A stretch of 34,076 nt of DNA from Chara braunii (GCA_003427395.1 BFEA01000249.1:1691428-1725503), one strand, 5' to 3'; counted from the first letter of the stretch, positions 9,302 to 20,281 are shown. Notes: generated from the sequence alone by a model not told the origin. Program-made: numbers and translations.

Positions 9302-12116
9302 TACGGTTCACTCCACTTCCCAAGGCTAAAACCACGAGTAGGGTAGTTTGCAGAAGACTCTGGCGGGGATACGATCACGTAAGAGCTAATAACGAAATAG
9401 GCATGAATAGTATTGCCAACTGACAGGGAATGCTCTAAGAAGTGCCCACTTCCGTCTGAGAGTTCTCTATCGGGAGCTTCCGTCTTGTGACAGTCCCAGG
9501 GGTTAATTGATAGAGGCCATGTGGGACCCCAGTCTAAGCTCTAATCATTGAACCTCTTTACAAAGTAAAAGTACAGTGTCTTCTGGAGTCATGAGAGACA
9601 CCCAAACACGCAGTTCGTACTCTTGAGGTGTACCCAGGGTCTTGGCCTCGTCGACGATTGTCTATCCGGACAAGCGCTGACAATGACATAATCAAGAGAG
9701 GTACTTGTATTTTGCAGTTGTTTGCAGGCTTTGTGGATAGTTGCAAGGGGGGGGGACTTGACTGCCCATAAGGCCCTCAAAGGTTCTCAGAGATCGACGA
9801 TGCATTTATTCAGGAATACCACTTCCGGACTGTCTCATCTGTTTTCCGTTCTGAACGCTCCCATGGGATAAGGTTGAGTTATGTAGTCTCTCATCAGATC
9901 TTGTGGGTGCAGTGTATGTATTCTCATAGATTCGGTTGATTCTCAACTCCCCCATTCACCAAGTCTCTCGGTTCCCTTTTTGTGACCCTCAGCGTCTCTG
10001 AAAACTTTGTCTTCTCAGTTCTCACCTCTGTCGTGATGAAGTGATTCCTACATCACGAGAGTGTTTACGCTGGACATACCCACTTTCCCTTTACTGTCAG
10101 TTGCCCCGTTGAAATAGACAGTTCGATTCTTGGTCTGAAAATCAGAGTTGTAAAAACTTTTGAGTGTATCCGAGACCTTTACAGACTACTGAGTTACCAC
10201 CGCGATGAGCTTACCGATCCGAAGGGGGTAACCGATCACCCAGATGACCCTTCTCGGTGATTGCTTTTTGTCATACCCGACACCTGGGTCTCAAAACTAA
10301 TAATACTCTGTCGGCCAAGGGTCGGCCTCTGCAGTTATATTTCTAGAAAAATAAAAGAAATATCGTACCGCATAAGGCTGATATGATCCTCGTTTGAGCA
10401 CGGCGAGGGGCGGTCTTAGTGTTCCCATCCCCTTCTTTAAATACCACATTGGACGTTACCGTCAGTCTCATCTCATTGTAGTATTTAAGATAGGGGAGAG
10501 TCACAAATTGATTGCAGATAGGCTCAAACTAATAGGGGTACATAGCAGACAAACAAATTAAAATGAAGGGGTTCAAACGTGATATCTCAATCTCCTGCTT
10601 GTTCGGGTTGATCATGTGCTTAGTCTCCGTCCAACAGGTATTTCATGAGTAAGTAAGCAATCCTTTTCAGGGTACGTCTTTTCTTGCCCATCCATCATCC
10701 ATACATACATACCGAGAAATATTATGACCACGCCCTCTCATGCATTGAGTAAGAAGGGGGGGTGTTGTATTAATCTTGACTAAAATGTTGGGAACTATCA
10801 GATAAACCCGGAAGTCCAAATGCTTATAATTGCTTCCAGTCCAATTCACTCATCCGCCTACTAGCCTTTTTCTTTTTTTTTAGCAAGAAACACATAATAT
10901 TTTCTCGTAAGCTATAGTCCATCGCTCTGAAGGCCTTCTTGTTACTCTCTAATTTTATTGTTTAAGTACCTTAAGCTGCCATCTCATAAACGTCGACGAA
11001 TCGACGCTTTTGAACCACAGTTGATGATGGCCCATGTCATGATGATAAGTGACTGACAGGGGATGAACCAGCCTACTGGTTCAGAGTCAACAATAGACGC
11101 TCATCACGCAGATCAAGCGCAAGGGAAAAACCTATCAGCGAAGCAAAGTTCGATCAACAAAAGCCCTCCTCTATTAACAATGTTGTCAGTTTTTTGAAAA
11201 CAGGTAGGATCCAGAGTTTCTCTGAACAAAAAAAGGCAGTGCGAAAGTCAGTGACCTTTGCATTTGCCCTCATCAGCTCTCTTCGTCAAGTAGAGCCTCA
11301 AAGGTCTGCATACCCCCTTTTTGTGCTTCTCACGCTCTTGTACTCACACTCTCTATTGACTGTGACATCTCTTCTCGAACAAGTCACACTCATGACCCGT
11401 GCTCGTTAAACTCGGCAAAAACGGCTGGAGGCGTAGGTTACAAGTATGGGGGCGGAGAGCACACAATGGCACACTCCTGCCATCCCAAAACCAATCAAAG
11501 AGCGATAAAGGTCGCGCGTAGAGGTAGACATCGCATTACTAATGCCCAACTACGAACATCCAAAGGAAATGACAGTCACCGAGAGGGTAGACTTTGGCCA
11601 CTACAAGCCCAACGAAGAGCTCATGCTCGGGCGAATAAGTCACTCACAGTCACAACTTCGCAATGTAACCCCGATCAAGGCCGCTAGTCTCGTCGAACTG
11701 GTCAGATTGTCGTCACCGATTGTCCACCACTCTCTTGCGACCCTAAGCGTGCCGCCCTTGCTGGATACCCCCTTCGGAGCTTCCTCCACAGGCTCACTCA
11801 CTCAATGAGTCCCGCCCTCTCACAAACTCGATGCGTCTGATCTCTCATCTCCGGAGGGCGAGTCGACATCCCTTTCGAAAAGGCAGCACAAGCCACAGGC
11901 AGGGGATGAGTATCGCTCGTGTCCAAGCTCAAGCACGAGTGACTGATGTGAACAATCACGCTCAGCACACTCCTCGGCTACCTGACCTCTCTCTCCCTGA
12001 TGGTCACGCACTCAGGGGAAGGAACGAGCACACGTTCATTTTCCTGCCAAGAGTAGAAGAGAGACGACTCCCGAGCACCTGGTGAACAACCCCCGAGTAG
12101 GCTGCAGACACCTCGA
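9302..12116. other. stretch with no supported gene
   Basis: Open frames here are short, overlap on both strands and lack motifs. Local features are minor: a nine-G run near 9750, TTTAAATACC (10437-10446) that could serve as a TATA-like sequence with nothing recognisable downstream, and a CT/CA-rich composition after 11250. Confidence 0.5.
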
Positions 12117-13040
12117 TTAGTAGATGACATCAACCAACTCAGGGACGACCCCGTTCTCCCTCTTTTCGAGTCTGACTCCCGCGCACGTACCCTCTCTCGC
12201 CCTCTCGTTCACAATTGTGTCTGCTCTCCCTAGCAACCGTCCTCTTTCTTGTGTGTTCTCTCCTCTTCGACATCTCTTTTTTGAACCCGTGGTGGCTGAC
12301 ATCTCTCTGTGTGGATTTTTAGCCAGCTCTCCAGAGTGCGAGAGCTGGTTCTTCTTCACGCCTGCTCGTTCAGGATGCAGTGACGATTGCCTGCTCATGC
12401 AAACCAACGTGCTCTTTTCAACTATGGCCGACAAGACAAGAACTGATCCCTCGTGCATCACATCCACCATCAGGCACGCGCCCTTGTCCTTCGTCTCTCT
12501 CTTTCTCTCGTAATCGTTCTCGCGCGTTGACCTCATGTGTCCCTCAGTCTAGCGGCTCCGGTCCCTTCATCGTAGCAAGTTGGCCTCTAGGCCACTTTCC
12601 ACAGGCTTGGCGGGTGGGTGGTCCTGCCGCCACTGGTCCAGTCCACGCCAGGACTGGGTCCGGACCTCCCGGTCACTCTCCTCACTCTCAGCTTCCATGT
12701 CGCCGTCGAGATGTCGCTGTTCCCTCTCTGCAGTGTTCGTCGAGGTCTCTCCCTCTAGGTACGGGACGGTCACCTTGATTTCATCCGTGACCCCGTCTCG
12801 TCTACACCTCCTCTTAGCTCTGTCCTTAGCTTCCGTGATCGCCAACTGCAGGCCCTGATCTGCCCTCATTTCTTCTTCCTTCCCCCCTTCCACGTTTATT
12901 TTCAGCCTGGCCTCCTGATTGCAGCGGCTGTAGTCCAGGACGACCGTCACCACAGGCCCGTCTCCAGACATTCGCTCCCACCTCCAGAGGAAGTGGAGGT
13001 ACCTTGGCCTATAGCCATATAGCCCATTGCTCCGCACCAT
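12117..13040 (-). pseudogene. hypothetical hydrophilic protein remnant
   Basis: One frame on the minus strand runs from 13040 to 12117 with two stops (12567-12569 and just before 12536). The first 157 codons include RPRYLHFLWRWERMSGDG, VVTVVLDYSRCNQEARLKIN and DRAKRRCRRDGVTDEIKVTV, and end in an acidic/Arg-rich tail. The second 139 codons are basic and low in complexity. The plus-strand reading is Ser/Leu/Pro rich and less protein-like, which favours the minus strand. There is no domain I can name, and CT-rich DNA readily gives open frames, so this stays a weak call. Confidence 0.25.
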
Positions 13041-13790
13041 GGAGAGCCCTCTTTAAAATAGTAAGTATGCGGTACTAGGCTACCAGCTCCGAGATAGGCA
13101 GAACTTAGTACTCGGGGCACACACATACAAGCAAACTCGCGCGCTCACTTCGCCACCAGGTCCCATCCTTCAACGTGCCCGTGCCCAGCGTAATGGGACT
13201 GCCTATGCCCAAGTAGTCAAAGACACATCTCCCTCACTTTTTATAGGATCGCTACTTACCACGATTCCCGTGCTCTAAATGAGGGATTCGAATAACTTTC
13301 AAAGTTCCACTTTTTAATAATATGTAATTCATAAATTAATAACATAAGATAGAACCAAACAAAGTAAAGAAAATGAGAGGCAGGACACCAACGGTCATAG
13401 CCCCCACCCCTGCTATCAATCACTAACCAATTTGTCTCAGGCGTGAAGTGACTGCAGGCTCGACACGAGTCCCATAATGGAATATCGACGGGCACTTCCC
13501 TCCCCTCAAAACGTGTCGCTGGCTTACCCCTGATGGGTACCTGTGTCCGATGGCAAGGAGGGGGCTTATGACCTTCCACGGGAGGTGATAAGCTTCCTAC
13601 CAACACGACTGCGGGTTACCCCTCTTTTGAAGCCCCCGCTTTTCCGTGCCTAGTCGATCTCACCAGCAACAGGCTAATCGCGAAGGGTCTGATCAACCTC
13701 GGCCACCAGTCCGCAGTCACTCACTCAGAAGTGAACCGTTGGTTTTCCCACGGAGCGGCGAAGGAGGACAGAGTTCAAAAGACAATTAAT
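13041..13790. other. stretch with no supported gene
   Basis: It includes an AT-rich segment (13300-13380). An open frame on the minus strand (13256-13606) has a hydrophobic run from AT-rich DNA but no recognisable family. Nothing else is supported. Confidence 0.45.
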
Positions 13791-13841
13791 TATAATAATA
13801 GCAGTAATAATAACAATAACAATAATAATAATAATAATAAT
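13791..13841. repeat. (AAT)n microsatellite
   Basis: Imperfect AAT/AAC trinucleotide tract in the right part of the block that splits element B. Confidence 0.9.
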
Positions 13842-14297
13842 CAAAGTAAAAAGGGAAAGCAGCTCAAGACCACTAGCTCGCTCCAGACAAAACGACAATC
13901 TGAGTCGGGGCGCAGGTTCGATGTGCGCCTTCTCCCATTTTCCTGTTTCCCTTTCTTTTCCTTTTCTTTCACTTTTTTTTGCCTTGATCGTGACCGGACC
14001 TTTTCGCACTCATCCCATAACCCGACTAAGAGGTGCTCGACACGCAGTAGAGAAGACCACGCTGGTCCCCTTACATTCGCGTCCCTAGGCGAACCCGGCG
14101 GCTACCGCGGCCATAGGCCGGTAGTTCTCTGTTGTACAGCAGGGCACCGAGCCTGCGTGGACCAAAGGATAGTCCAGTGGGGCAACCCCCACCCTTTTGC
14201 TAGGGTAAGAGCCAATTGGACCAGCCTGCAGCAGAGCGCCGCCTTGGGTATGCCTTGCGCACTGCAGAAATCCATACGCAGTACCCCGTGAAGGCCC

Positions 14298-14864
14298 ATG
14301 CGGCACACATGTTCCCGAGGTCCTCTTTGCTCGCAAAACGGACGGACTCTTCGCCTCTGTATTGACTACCGCGGCCTTAACCGTTACACGGTTAATAACA
14401 GTTATCCCATGCCTCGCGCGGATGAGTTGCTTGACCGTCTGGCAGGCAACCGCTTCTTCACGAAGATCGATCTTCGTACCGGTTACCACCAGATCCGCGT
14501 GGCCACAGAGGACCAGCCGCAGACCGCCTTTCGGTCACACTTCGGCCACTACGAGTTCACGGTGATGCCATTCGGCCTCACCAACACACCCACCACCTTC
14601 CACACGACGATGAACGATATCTTCAGGGACATCCTTGAAGAATACGTTCTCGTATACCTGGACAACATCCTAGTCTACAATCGTATATTAGAAGACCATC
14701 TTAGACATCTCCACGATGTCCTACAATGCTTATGCAAGCATGACTTCTATGCCAAGCTCAGTAAGTGTCGCTTTGCCCAGTGCAAAGTGGACTTCCTAGG
14801 ACACCATGTGTTTGACCAGGGTCTCCAGATGAGCGAAGCGAAGATCACTGTTATTGCGGAGTGG
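14298..14864 (+). pseudogene. reverse transcriptase of element B, catalytic YLDD changed to YLDN
   Basis: RNA-directed DNA polymerase core of a Ty3/gypsy element. Visible motifs in order: [17 protein letters not shown] (residues 18-34 of the open frame), FTKIDLRTGYHQIRV (54-68), the first catalytic Asp region, [18 protein letters not shown] (84-101), then VYLDNILVYN (119-128), where family members have two adjacent aspartates, and FLGHHV (166-171). Asn at residue 123 should abolish polymerase activity. The upstream fingers are damaged: a one-base loss near 14345 shifts the frame, and VLFARKTDG is readable in another frame just before it. After AEW at 14862-14864 the homology is broken by foreign AT-rich sequence. 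Confidence 0.85.
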
Positions 14865-14972
14865 CACATATATAACAGGCAAAAAGAAAAATCGAGAAAA
14901 AAGTTAAAATTTAGGGAAATATGGCAGTTTCGGTGAAAAATTCGCCAAAATTCGCCGAATTTTTGGCCTTCC
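14865..14972. repeat. AT-rich segment replacing part of the RT thumb/connection
   Basis: These 108 bp are purine/AT-rich with AAAATTCGCC and TTCGCCGAATTTTT words and carry no coding homology. On the left RT stops at AEW; on the right the connection region resumes in frame with INRFSLIS at 14973. The expected stretch through the SFLGL and YYRRF-type motifs is missing, so this is a replacement, not a clean insertion. Confidence 0.6.
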
Positions 14973-15547
14973 ATTAACCGCTTCTCCCTTATCTCCACCC
15001 TCCTCTGGAAGAACCCGACGTGGTTTTGGACACCCCTCTGCGAGGACGCTTTTCGCACCCTCAAGAAGACGGTGACTTGTGCACCGGTTCTTCGCCTTCC
15101 CAATTTTGACCGTCCCTTCATCGTCACCACTGATGCATCAGATTCTGCAGTAGGAGTTGTACTTTCTCAGGTGTTTCCCTCTCCTTCTGATTCACCTTAT
15201 CCCCGGATTCCTCTTCCTCTCCCCCCCCTCTTGCTGGCACTGCTTCTCGACTGACGCCTATCCTCCCACCACTTTCATCCACTAACAGTCCTCCCGTTAC
15301 TTCCCGACCATGGCGGAGGATGGGACTGTCGAGGCTCGTGTTGGGGATTGCCTGATCGCAATCTACTCCCATAAACTCCTGCTTGCCGAGATAAATTGCA
15401 CTGCCGATGAACGTGAGGTTCTCACAATAGTTTATGCTACCCGACATTGACGTCATTATCTGCACGGGGCACCGTTCACGGTGCGCACGGACAACTCATT
15501 TGTTCAGGCCCAAGCTCGTCCCTCGATAGGCATGTCGGTGGCGTGAT
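14973..15547 (+). pseudogene. RNase H region of element B with internal Pro/Ser-rich insert
   Basis: From 14973 to 15170 one frame gives AFRTLKKTVTCAPVLRLPNF and VTTDASDSAVGVVLSQ, the RT connection and the first RNase H strand with its catalytic Asp in TTDAS. About 180 bp of Pro/Ser/Leu-rich sequence follows. RNase H then resumes (about 15308-15545) with IAIYSHKLLLAEINCTADER (catalytic Glu in ADERE), YATRH, a TGA in place of an expected Trp codon, and FTVRTDN with the next Asp. The final catalytic Asp, in the ADALSR-type motif at the start of the next open frame, reads AAALSH. RNase H normally degrades the RNA strand during reverse transcription; here it cannot. Confidence 0.65.
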
Positions 15548-16674
15548 TTGTCCGAGTTCAGTTTCACCACTCAGCCCATCAAGGGTGAAACGAACCGCGT
15601 TGCCGCTGCCTTGTCCCACCGTCCTGATCACAATCAGGAACCCATCCATCTTGCTGCCATCTCCATCACCATTGTTGATCAGTCGGTGATCGATGCATAT
15701 TGCACTCAGTACCGTCACTGTCCGAATTATCACGTCATCCACGCGACACTGCGGAGTGGCAAGACCGTTCCTTCATACTCCCTCGGTGAGAAGATCTGGT
15801 CAGCTAGAACCACGTATCTGTGTTCCCTCCACCGGACAGCTCCGCGTCCAGGGGCCGTAGTAGAGTTCCATGACCAGGCAGTTGTCGGTCATGTGGGCTT
15901 CCACAAGATGTTAGCTCGTGTTTGCCACCTATACGTCTGGCCGAAGTCCAAGGACTTCGTTAAAACCTACATCCATAAGTGTCCTACCTGCCAGGAGGTG
16001 AACAATGCGAACCATCTTCCGTATGGGTTACTTCAGCCCCTACCCATACTTGAGGGTCGTTGGCAGTCCATCTCGATGGATTTCGTTGGTCCCCTCCTTC
16101 CACCCACTGAGCGCGGGCATGATGCTATCTTGGTCGTCGTCGATCGTTTTACAAAGCAAGCACGTTTTGTTCCATGCCGCTATCGCATTAGCGTTCGTGA
16201 GGTCGCCGACATCATCTTCGACCGAGTCTTGAGAGATCACGGCTTACCTTAGAGCATCATCTCCGACCGTGACCCACGCTTTACCGACACATTCTCGCGA
16301 CGCCTACACGAGGTGTACGGATCCCAGCTTCGCTTCTCATCGTCTTACCACCCTCAGACGGATGGTCAGACGAAGATCACTTATAAAACTCTCGATAATA
16401 TCCTTCGAAAGTTTATTAAGGATGACCAGCAGTGGGACTTACACTTAGCCCACGCGAAGATTGCATACAACCACGCCATTTCGCCAACCACGGGGATGTC
16501 GCCATTCTATTGCGACCTCGACTACCACCCTCTCGTACCCGCGCATTTCCTACGACTGTCGCGGCCCAGACACTCGTTGTCTTGCGCTTGATGACTGGAT
16601 CGCCCACGTGGCGGCGATTATGAAGCGTGCATACGAGAGCCTAGCCGACTCGCAGACTCGCATGGTCGCATGAG
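15548..16674 (+). pseudogene. integrase of element B, catalytic Glu replaced by Lys
   Basis: The open frame 15548-16252 carries the end of RNase H, then the H2C2 zinc domain (FHDQAVVGHVGFHKML and HKCPTCQEV) and the catalytic core with its first Asp in ISMDFVGPL. A TAG at 16250-16252 interrupts the core just before the second Asp, in SIISDRDPRFT. The third acidic residue should lie in the QTDGQTER-type motif; the sequence reads QTDGQTKIT, so the DDE triad is lost. The core continues to about 16540 with AYNHAISPTTGMSPF, then changes frame. A TGA at 16672-16674 in the frame of the downstream C-terminal domain sits where an Arg codon would fit. Confidence 0.8.
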
Positions 16675-17333
16675 CGAACCGATCACGAATGGATCATCCA
16701 TTGAAAGTCGGTGACGATGTGCTCGTCGACGCACGCCACTTGCAACTTGAACCGGATACGCTTCGCAAGTTCAGGCGTCGCTTCTTCGGTCCATGCCTCA
16801 TCCTTCAGGCTGTTGGTTCTGATATTGTCGCTAGTCCGGTCAGCTTCCGTGTGAAACTACCTGATTACCTTCGACAGGCTTGCGTACACGATGTTTACCA
16901 CGTCTCCTTGCTGCGTCCTTATCGTAGACCGTCCGAGCGCTTCGCCGGATATCCTTATGAGCGCCTTCCACCTATCATGGTGGACAGTCACGAGGAGTTC
17001 GTCGTGCCCGACATCGCATCTCGCCGAGCTTTTGACGATAGCCCTCCATGCATCAAGTACCTTGTGCGTTGGAAGGGCTATCCTGATGACGAGGCTACTT
17101 GGGAGCCCCTCAAGCACTTGGAGCACGCCCGGATGTTGGTGCGTGCATATGATCGTGCTCGTCATGCTGAGACATCTGCTCCTACTCAACCAACTAACCC
17201 TTTTCCTCCTCCTCCGGCTGAGGAGATTGCCGAGGACGAGCTTGCCCCCTCTAAGGCCGTCCTTCAGCAGCAGACGGACGTCTCCGTGCATCCACAGTGC
17301 ACTTGTCGACACCCTAGGCATCTCGACGACTGA
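16675..17333 (+). CDS. integrase C-terminal domain with canonical chromodomain (element B)
   Basis: Open frame of 214 codons from the ATG at 16689; the frame is open back to the TGA at 16674, so this is the tail of the integrase and not a separate gene. Residues 5-75 are the C-terminal DNA-binding module (VGDDVLVDARHL, RRRFFGPCLIL, VFHVSLL-like VYHVSLLRPY). Residues about 102-158 form a chromodomain with KYLVRWKGYPDDEATWEP. The aromatic positions of the methyl-lysine cage are present as Phe 104, Trp 128 and the Trp of TWEP. In chromoviruses this domain tethers the integration complex to heterochromatin marks. The tail after residue 160 is Pro-rich. This is the least damaged part of element B. 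Confidence 0.85.
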
Positions 17334-19080
17334 CACTCTGATCACCTACTATCTTCCTATTGACTCACTTCTTCAGGTATTCCATCATCAGCTTCTTCAG
17401 GATGTCACCGTTTTGCGGCTCTGCTTCGACATCGACTCGACTCCTACTTCATCGACGTCATCGACCACTTCGACGACTTCAACTACCTTATCGACTTCAG
17501 TTACTTTGGACGTGACTACTTCATGCCACCACCCTACCTTATATATTCCGTTGCGTGTGTCGCATGATGGTTGTCACTTAGCTGGGCCTCTCTGAGTTGG
17601 GCTCTCCCTTGGTATCGCATAGGCATCAGGACTGTAGCGTTGTCTTGGCTTCCCTGCTCCCAGATCTAGCTCCCTCCGAAGTCGGTGAGTTGTGTGCATG
17701 TTTCCCTCACCCACTGCATCCCTCATCAACTTGGTGTCGGCCATTGCAAGCCTTCAGTTAGGCATATGACCACCCTCTTCCAGGCTCCCCTTTCAGAGTC
17801 GACCCTGTATGGTGTCACACTGTCACCCTTTCGTCGAGCATTACCCGCCTTGATGGTCTATCTGTTAGGGTCATTGGTTTTGCTTCGCTACCACTCCCTT
17901 ACTCTGAGCCCGATGACCTATCCTACCTTCGTGTGTGACTGCCCTTAGGAGTCTCGTTTCTTAGGTTGCATTCACCCCTTCTGAGACCATCCCACTCTTA
18001 GTGGTTCAGCGACATGACATTACTTGTGACATATTGCTCTCTTTTCCTTTCAGCACTGAGGCAATTGGCTCTAGGACTTAAGGATTGCATCTTGCTATAT
18101 GTCATTTTCTCTCGTTAGTTAGGATGTGTATACCAAACATTTGCTTTTCACTTAACCTTATGTAGCTTAGGCTGTATCGCATGGACTCCGCATAGAGCTT
18201 GCCCCGCATCCTAGATTTCTCAGCTTTCTTTATTGCAGAGTTCCGTTGCTTTTGCGGATAGCGTGTTTATGGCTTTTGTCGTCCACTACAGGTCTGAGGA
18301 TCGTGCAGTGGGCCTGACCCCACAGGCTGTGTGCTGTTTCAGTCCAGTTCAGTCCTTCCCGGTACCACTGTCGGTACCAGGCCAGTCCAGTCAGTCCGCT
18401 GGAGGTATACCCCAGTTGCAGTTTGTTTTCAACTCATTCTTCATTTGCACAGTTTGGAGTATGTACGTGTTGAGTCTGTGTTAGAGTTGCGCTGTCCCTT
18501 CCAGCTCCATCTCCATCTCCCCCATCCTCATCCCTTCGTCTTGATCCTGACGGACCGCCATCCTTGCAGGTCCGTCACACACACGCAAACAATTTCACAC
18601 AAAAGTCATCCTAATGAGTGAGTTTGCCGCACAATAAACTGAAAAAGACAATAGAAAATTCCACAGCCTCACTTCAATTTCTTCTTCCACGGCAAAAAAA
18701 AAATAAATAAATAAATAAGGATTCGGATTCTTCAATGTTGTATATTTTTAATTTTGTTGTTTATTTGTGTGATGACGTTCCTATCTGAGGGTGTGCAGGT
18801 ACCGCAGCCACGGTTAGTGTGATCAAGACAACAACACAGTTGGTGAGTACTAAGCATCCACAGAACAGCCCACGACAAGTGAGTAGAGTTAGCCAAGAAC
18901 AACGCAAACAATCAATGTGTCAGCTGCCCAGCCTCTTGCTGTCTCGCTGCAGATACTCGTGCCAGGCACAAGGACTAACGCGGGACACTACGACATAACC
19001 TCGTGTTGTACCGCTTGTTAGTGCACCAAGTGCAAGTGTCGGTCCCCACCAATCTTTAAGGTAATGGCAGTGCAATTCCT
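17334..19080. other. gene-free stretch downstream of element B pol
   Basis: No supported gene. The 17430-17520 region is rich in TCGAC/TTCGAC words. An LTR should lie here if element B was complete, but no polypurine tract or TG...CA pair could be recognised and no second copy exists in the window. An (AAAT)n tract is at 18694-18718. Confidence 0.45.
18694..18718. repeat. poly-A / (ATAA)n tract
   Basis: Ten A followed by four ATAA-type units. It could be the tail of a retroposed sequence, but no body was identified beside it. Confidence 0.8.
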
Positions 19081-19131
19081 ACTTCCACGTGTCACATCTC
19101 AGTCTGGCCAACGCAACACATCCACAGAGTA

Positions 19132-19394
19132 TGCCACGTCAACGACAGTGGCATGCAAGGCCATCAAATGGGACGTTACCCACGTCATCAGCGCACGATT
19201 CTGCCAACCCGTTCGTCACTAGTATGCCACTTCAGACTGAAGATACCACTACGGCCTGGGAAGCACCACGTCAACAAGTAAGCCGCGACACAGGTAAGTG
19301 TCACGTCGGACAATACCCGCCAGTCCTTTGGATGCCATATGAGCACCCATGCGCCATGCCACATAGGCAGCGCTCCCAATACCACGTCAGCAGT

Positions 19395-19482
<88 letters not shown>

Positions 19483-20281
19483 TGATCGATCATCCAGCGC
19501 CACGTTAGCGCTACAACCAACGATGCTCTCCCGGTCACCGATCGCCACCTCAGCAACAATGCGCCACGTAAGCAATGTCGCCGTCTTCTTCTTCAAGTCC
19601 ACGTAATCATCTTCATCAGGTAGGTGTGCGCGCGTCAGAAAATGTCCAGATAGCGATTATAATCGCGCGCGTCTATAGATGTGATTCAATATGCACGCGG
19701 CACCCCCGTACCTACCTTGGCGCGTCAAGGCGCGCAACAGCAGATCGTGATGAAGGACGTAAACTCCGATACCAAATTGTAATGAACCCAGTCACGAGAG
19801 AAACTCGTCAAGTGTCGAAATACAAGATGTCTCAGTGCTGATAAATGTCTCCAATAATCATGAAATGTGATCTGTAATACAATGTCTTGCAGCCAGAGGA
19901 CGAAGCTGATAGGAGGGAGAAATAGACTTAGAGAGTGGAAGAGAAAATAACCATCAATGTCATCAAAGATAGAACCTCCTCATAATCCACTTCCCCTTCG
20001 GGTGTCTCCCCTCGTCCACATCAGCAATCAGTATCCCAGAACGAGTCTGACAAGATTCGATCAGCATAGTGTCACGTACGCACAGATCTCTCATGAAGGC
20101 GTCACAGCAGCGCAATAATGTCGACAGCATCAACCAGGTGAGTTCTCCTGTCTCTCTCAATCAATCCCACAGCCCTAACCTCCCGCCTCATCGATTCCCA
20201 AATCTGAGTTGAAGACAGTGTGGCATGCGCCACGTCAGCAAATGTCGAAGACAGCGTGGCAAGTGCCATGTCAGCAACCAA
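19132..20281. repeat. dispersed CCACGTCAGC-type words
   Basis: Variants of GCCACGTCAGCAA occur at about 19132, 19179, 19263, 19379, 19498, 19542, 19561, 20226 and 20262. Several are followed by AATGTCG (19574, 20241). The reverse complement of the same word occurs twice in the leader of element C (27899-27912 and 27926-27941). This suggests a degraded repeat array or the leader of a related element in the opposite orientation. No gene lies within it. Confidence 0.55.
19396..19480. repeat. poly-C tract joined to (TC)n
   Basis: About 35 consecutive C followed by about 50 bp of TC repeats. The minus strand therefore carries an uninterrupted G run. Length is unreliable because such tracts are poorly sequenced. 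Confidence 0.95.

Larger units (their letters stand above)
7721..14290. other. 6.5-kb block separating gag and pol of element B
   Basis: No gag, protease, RT or integrase motif is visible on either strand. What it holds: an AT-rich left margin (7740-8000), an unknown minus-strand coding remnant (8104-9301), about 2.8 kb with no supported gene (9302-12116), an unknown minus-strand open region (12117-13040), an AT-rich segment (13260-13400), an AAT microsatellite (13791) and a T/C-rich patch (13930-13985). I could not find terminal inverted repeats, LTRs or a target duplication, so the nature of the block is undecided. Confidence 0.45.
5501..17333 (+). mobile_element. element B: Ty3/gypsy chromovirus interrupted by a 6.5-kb block
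   Basis: A gag remnant (5661-7720) and a pol remnant running RT to chromodomain (14298-17333) lie in order on the same strand. They are separated by about 6.5 kb with no retroelement motif on this strand. The simplest reading is one chromovirus split by a later insertion; two unrelated truncated elements are possible. No protease is found in either part, so it was lost or lies at the insertion edges. LTRs were not identified. RT, RNase H and integrase all have catalytic substitutions. Confidence 0.5.

Noticed and set aside
11194-12085. Several plus-strand frames of 60-90 codons
   Set aside because: They are short and overlapping, rich in Ser, Arg and Thr from CT/CA-rich DNA, and have no recognisable family.
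13256-13606. Minus-strand frame with a hydrophobic stretch, possible membrane protein
   Set aside because: The hydrophobic run comes from an AT-rich segment; the rest has no similarity I recognise and no supporting context.
19188-19602. Open frames with Gly, Pro, Arg-Glu or Ser-Leu runs
   Set aside because: They are translations of the poly-C and TC tracts.
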